Assembly: GCF_036697405.1 (NCBI RefSeq)
Contig: NZ_JBAHWA010000003.1
Span: 186,001-250,000, forward strand
Direction of reading: 5' to 3'
DNA length: 64,000 nt
From: Lysobacter sp036697405
GTDB taxonomy: Bacteria; Pseudomonadota; Gammaproteobacteria; Xanthomonadales; Xanthomonadaceae
The notes under the pieces were generated by a model that was not told where the DNA came from, made no database searches, and saw only the letters and a list, made by a program, of their open reading frames with translations. This document shows positions 61,696-64,000 of the stretch, piece by piece. A program made the position numbers and the translations under genes. Position 1 is the stretch's first letter, and every line of letters starts with the position of its first letter.

Positions 61696-62223
61696 TTACC
61701 TGGCCTTGCTCGAGTTTTTGCGCTCGAGCCACCACTGCGCCTCTTCGTCGCATTGGTCGGTGTCCTCGGCCCTTCTTGCGCGTTCCACGCACTCGTAGAA
61801 GACCTTTGACATGGGCTTGCTCTCGCATTCAGACGCGAGGCCGACAAAGAACTCGTTTCCCTCTCCGGTCGGCGAAAGATAGGCGCTGAGCTTGGCGAAT
61901 GTCGCCTGACACTGTTCAGTGGTGACTGTCTTCTGCCCGGTAGGAAAAGCCACGAAGTAGAACGCCCACAGCATCGACAGGCCCGATCCAATCAGCAGCA
62001 GACGCCCCGCGAGGAGCATTCCCTTGGACTCCTTCAAATGCCCCACGAAGAAAGCCAACGCGAACAGCGCGATACTCAGCATGGCCGGAGGAATGGCCTC
62101 CTCATGCAGATGAACCCCATTACGCCTACCTGTCGGAACGTAAATATCGTTCGACATGCCACCGATCAAGGCATAGAGGAGAATGAGGATGGTGATGTAG
62201 ATGCCGATATAGCTGCGTTTCAT
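61696..62223 (-). CDS. Membrane protein with Cys-containing C-terminal domain
   Basis: A 175-residue protein with three helices (residues of about 4-23, 40-60 and 70-93) and a polar C-terminal part with four Cys (EQCQATF, SECESK, YECVER, DQCDEE). Depending on topology that part may be periplasmic. It carries no recognised domain. The ATG at 62223 begins directly at the first helix; upstream codons are open but not protein-like. Confidence 0.65.
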   Translation of the reverse strand: MKRSYIGIYITILILLYALIGGMSNDIYVPTGRRNGVHLHEEAIPPAMLSIALFALAFFVGHLKESKGMLLAGRLLLIGSGLSMLWAFYFVAFPTGQKTVTTEQCQATFAKLSAYLSPTGEGNEFFVGLASECESKPMSKVFYECVERARRAEDTDQCDEEAQWWLERKNSSKAR

Positions 62224-62349
62224 GGACAGCCTGCCGCCTCGATTGCAAAAGCCGCGCTCAGTGCAACGGAACGAATCGGCATGCTCCCGGCGCCCGCCGA
62301 GTCCTCCACGACCGGGCTCGACCTCACGCAGCCCCTGCTCGCAGGCCAA

Positions 62350-62625
62350 TCACTTGGTGGCAAGCACCACTACCGTCAGCGCGGCAAGGGGCACCGTAAC
62401 GATCGCCCACAGCAGGACCCGCAGCCAACGTGGCATGCTCGCGGTCCGGTGCCACTTCAAGGTGAGTACGGCTGCTGCGGGAAAGCAACCCGCATAGAGG
62501 TATGCATCGACATCGGAGAAGACAGCTACCACCAGAAGCATCGTCAGCGACGCCAGGAAGGTGACAAGAACCGGTTTGACCTCGACATGGTCGGAAGAAC
62601 GGCGCCAGCTGTCGGGATATTCCAT
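62350..62625 (-). CDS. Small membrane protein, unknown function
   Basis: A 91-residue protein with three hydrophobic segments (residues of about 18-38, 40-54 and 68-88). It is the first of three short minus-strand membrane-protein genes (62625 to 61320) that may form one unit. No function is proposed. Confidence 0.6.
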   Translation of the reverse strand: MEYPDSWRRSSDHVEVKPVLVTFLASLTMLLVVAVFSDVDAYLYAGCFPAAAVLTLKWHRTASMPRWLRVLLWAIVTVPLAALTVVVLATK

Positions 62626-62941
62626 CGAATTGCCTTGTCACCATGAATAGCGATTGGCTTGGCCATCCGAACTCGCCGGGCTCGAAGGGAAGCGGTCGCG
62701 CACGATACGAAACGGCCCAGGCGCACGCAACCATCGGTACGGCACGGTTTCGGGATTCCGCCGTCGCTGCGGCGGCGGCGCCGTCGCCGCAGGACGGAGC
62801 ATCCTATACGCCATGACGAACCATCGGACACGACTTGGCGCACGGTTTGGCGCAAGCCGCCATTCCGACCATGCGCGACGCCACGCCTTAGCCAGGCCGC
62901 GATCGCCTACGGGCTGCGCGATGCGCCTCTACGAACGACGC
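62626..62941. other. Intergenic gap
   Basis: A 316-base stretch between the secreted pair and the membrane-protein genes. It has GC-rich, low-complexity patches (CGCCGTCGCTGCGGCGGCGG near 62760) and no credible open frame, terminator or promoter that I can support. Confidence 0.4.
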
Positions 62942-63403
62942 TCAAGGCTGCGGGGGCGGCGGTAGCGGCGGCATGATGGGAACCATCGGCGCCGACCTCA
63001 GGATCTGCGGCACGTGCGGGCCGCAGCCCGACTGGCAGACGTAGCTGCACGAGGCCCCACTGCGGGACTCCATCACGTAGACCGCCTTGGAATAGGAATA
63101 CTGGGGCCCGTCCTCGGAGACGCAGGAAAACTGTAGTTTCCCCGCGCCGTTCATCTCGAAGCTGCAGCGCTGATGCGGCCACACCTCGGTGATCTTGTCG
63201 CCTTCCTTATAGAAGATCAGTCCCGAGCCAACGCCCGCCTCGCACACCCGCCACGGCTGCGGGCTGAAGACGACCTGGATCCCCTTGCCGTTGGCACCGA
63301 CCAGCTCCATGGGCATTTCGGAGGCGGCAGCGGTCGTAAGCCAGGCCGCGATGAATGCCACCGCGATGCAGACAGTCCTGGTTTCCATGCAGACGGCGCT
63401 CAT
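62942..63403 (-). CDS. Secreted protein with Pro-rich tail, unknown function
   Basis: A 153-residue protein with a signal peptide (ending TTAAA), six Cys (including WRVCEAG, HQRCSFE and CSYVCQSGC) and a C-terminal Pro-rich tail (PLPPPPQP). The start at 63403 overlaps the upstream stop (ATGA); an ATG five codons later (63388) gives a more ordinary signal peptide. No family is recognised. It is coupled to the gene at 63400-63873. Confidence 0.65.
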   Translation of the reverse strand: MSAVCMETRTVCIAVAFIAAWLTTAAASEMPMELVGANGKGIQVVFSPQPWRVCEAGVGSGLIFYKEGDKITEVWPHQRCSFEMNGAGKLQFSCVSEDGPQYSYSKAVYVMESRSGASCSYVCQSGCGPHVPQILRSAPMVPIMPPLPPPPQP

Positions 63404-63873
63404 CGAACCGGAATGGACAGGGAGCAGACCTTCGTCATGCCCCGCCGATCCAGTAAATGGACGTCGAGCTGCGCCGTGGGCCTTGCATCCGAATAGGTGG
63501 TACCGACCAGATAGACCTGCGAGCGCAAGCGGCGGATCGCGATACGTGGAAATACGGCGGTTCTGGTCGCGCCGGTGGAAGACAAGGCGATCTCGGCCTC
63601 GTCGAAATCCCCGGGAAACTTGCTAGGCGAACCATTCCGGAACAACAGGATCCGATCGCTGGCGCCGTCGGCGTCGAGATCGACATTGGGCACCCGCGCG
63701 TTCCAGCGCGGACCATCGACCGGAATTTCTTCCAGAACCTCGCCCGCGGGCACGCCCGGGGAATGGACGCGCAACGCGCCGCAAAGCGCGGGCTCGGCCG
63801 CGAGGGCGCTGCACGCCGCCGCGACCAGAGAACAGGCGCAGATCGATACGACTGCATTCCGAACGCTGTCCAT
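63400..63873 (-). CDS. Exported protein with DxDxDG calcium-loop-like motif
   Basis: A 157-residue protein with a signal peptide (ending SALAA) and the sequence NVDLDADGASDRILLF. This is the DxDxDGxxD loop plus strand seen in FG-GAP/VCBS propeller blades. Only one such unit is present, so it is not a full propeller. Its stop overlaps the next ATG, forming a two-gene unit. The remaining bases to the window end hold no gene I can support. Confidence 0.65.
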   Translation of the reverse strand: MDSVRNAVVSICACSLVAAACSALAAEPALCGALRVHSPGVPAGEVLEEIPVDGPRWNARVPNVDLDADGASDRILLFRNGSPSKFPGDFDEAEIALSSTGATRTAVFPRIAIRRLRSQVYLVGTTYSDARPTAQLDVHLLDRRGMTKVCSLSIPVR

Positions 63874-64000
63874 ATGGCTCTATCCCTGAATTGAAGCGGC
63901 CGACGATGCGATTTCAGCACACCCGCCCCGGCGGACGATAGCGGGCCGAGCGCCTACTCGCACGACCCGTGTCTCAGCGGCGCTCCAGTCCCAGTGCCCT

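Noticed and set aside
1..64000. CRISPR array, prophage or insertion sequence
   Set aside because: No regularly spaced repeats, integrase, transposase or phage structural genes were found on either strand.

Overview
The window is high-GC DNA that reads like a chromosomal segment of a Xanthomonadaceae bacterium, most likely Lysobacter or a close relative. The reasons are the tandem secreted S9 peptidases, the Oar-like TonB receptor, the rmlBACD order, the short GC-rich hairpin repeats of the GTAGGAGCGGCGTAAGCC type, and dense gene packing with many ATGA/GTGA overlaps. No rRNA, tRNA, CRISPR array, transposase or phage gene was found. The genus is an inference from gene content, not from a marker gene.

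Layout. (1) 1-11.1 kb is a peptide-scavenging region: cstA with its small YbdD/YjiX partner, a POT oligopeptide transporter, and three secreted S9 prolyl-oligopeptidase-type peptidases. (2) 11.2-14.7 kb is the dTDP-L-rhamnose operon rfbBACD on the minus strand, translationally coupled through 4-base overlaps. (3) 15.2-29.7 kb is a long minus-strand catabolic island: CitE-like lyase, a beta-propeller/sodium-symporter fusion, LysR regulator, TonB receptor, serine hydrolase, ribokinase-like kinase, a putative TIM-barrel/SUMF1 fusion, a GH127 glycosidase and a class III CoA-transferase. I do not recognise this set as a described pathway; it is the best candidate here for an undescribed system.

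(4) 30.0-44.3 kb holds two opposed groups that together look like murein-peptide catabolism. On the minus strand are a transglutaminase-like protein, an Oar-type TonB receptor, LysA and a penicillin-binding-type serine hydrolase. On the plus strand are a DUF819 membrane protein, an NlpC/P60 endopeptidase, an L-Ala-D/L-Glu epimerase, an RpiR/MurR regulator, an L,D-transpeptidase-fold lipoprotein and a dicarboxylate/amino-acid symporter. An AT-rich promoter with a near-palindrome lies between them.

(5) 44.5-53 kb is mixed: a secreted protein with internal Cys-pair repeats, a dehalogenase-like hydrolase lacking the usual His, a LytS/LytTR two-component pair, ssb, and several small or broken genes. 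(6) 53-57 kb is a diverged tandem duplication of a [truncated globin / soluble aldose dehydrogenase] unit. One dehydrogenase copy is a lipoprotein and the other has lost its lipobox Cys. One globin copy is intact and the other is a pseudogene. (7) 57-58.2 kb is a third beta-lactamase-fold serine hydrolase. (8) 58.4-61.3 kb is a compact arsenic operon: arsR, arsI, an ArsN-ArsC fusion, a second arsC and an aquaglyceroporin. Its promoter/operator overlaps the arsR start codon and predicts a leaderless message. (9) 61.3-64 kb carries five small membrane or secreted proteins without a recognised function.
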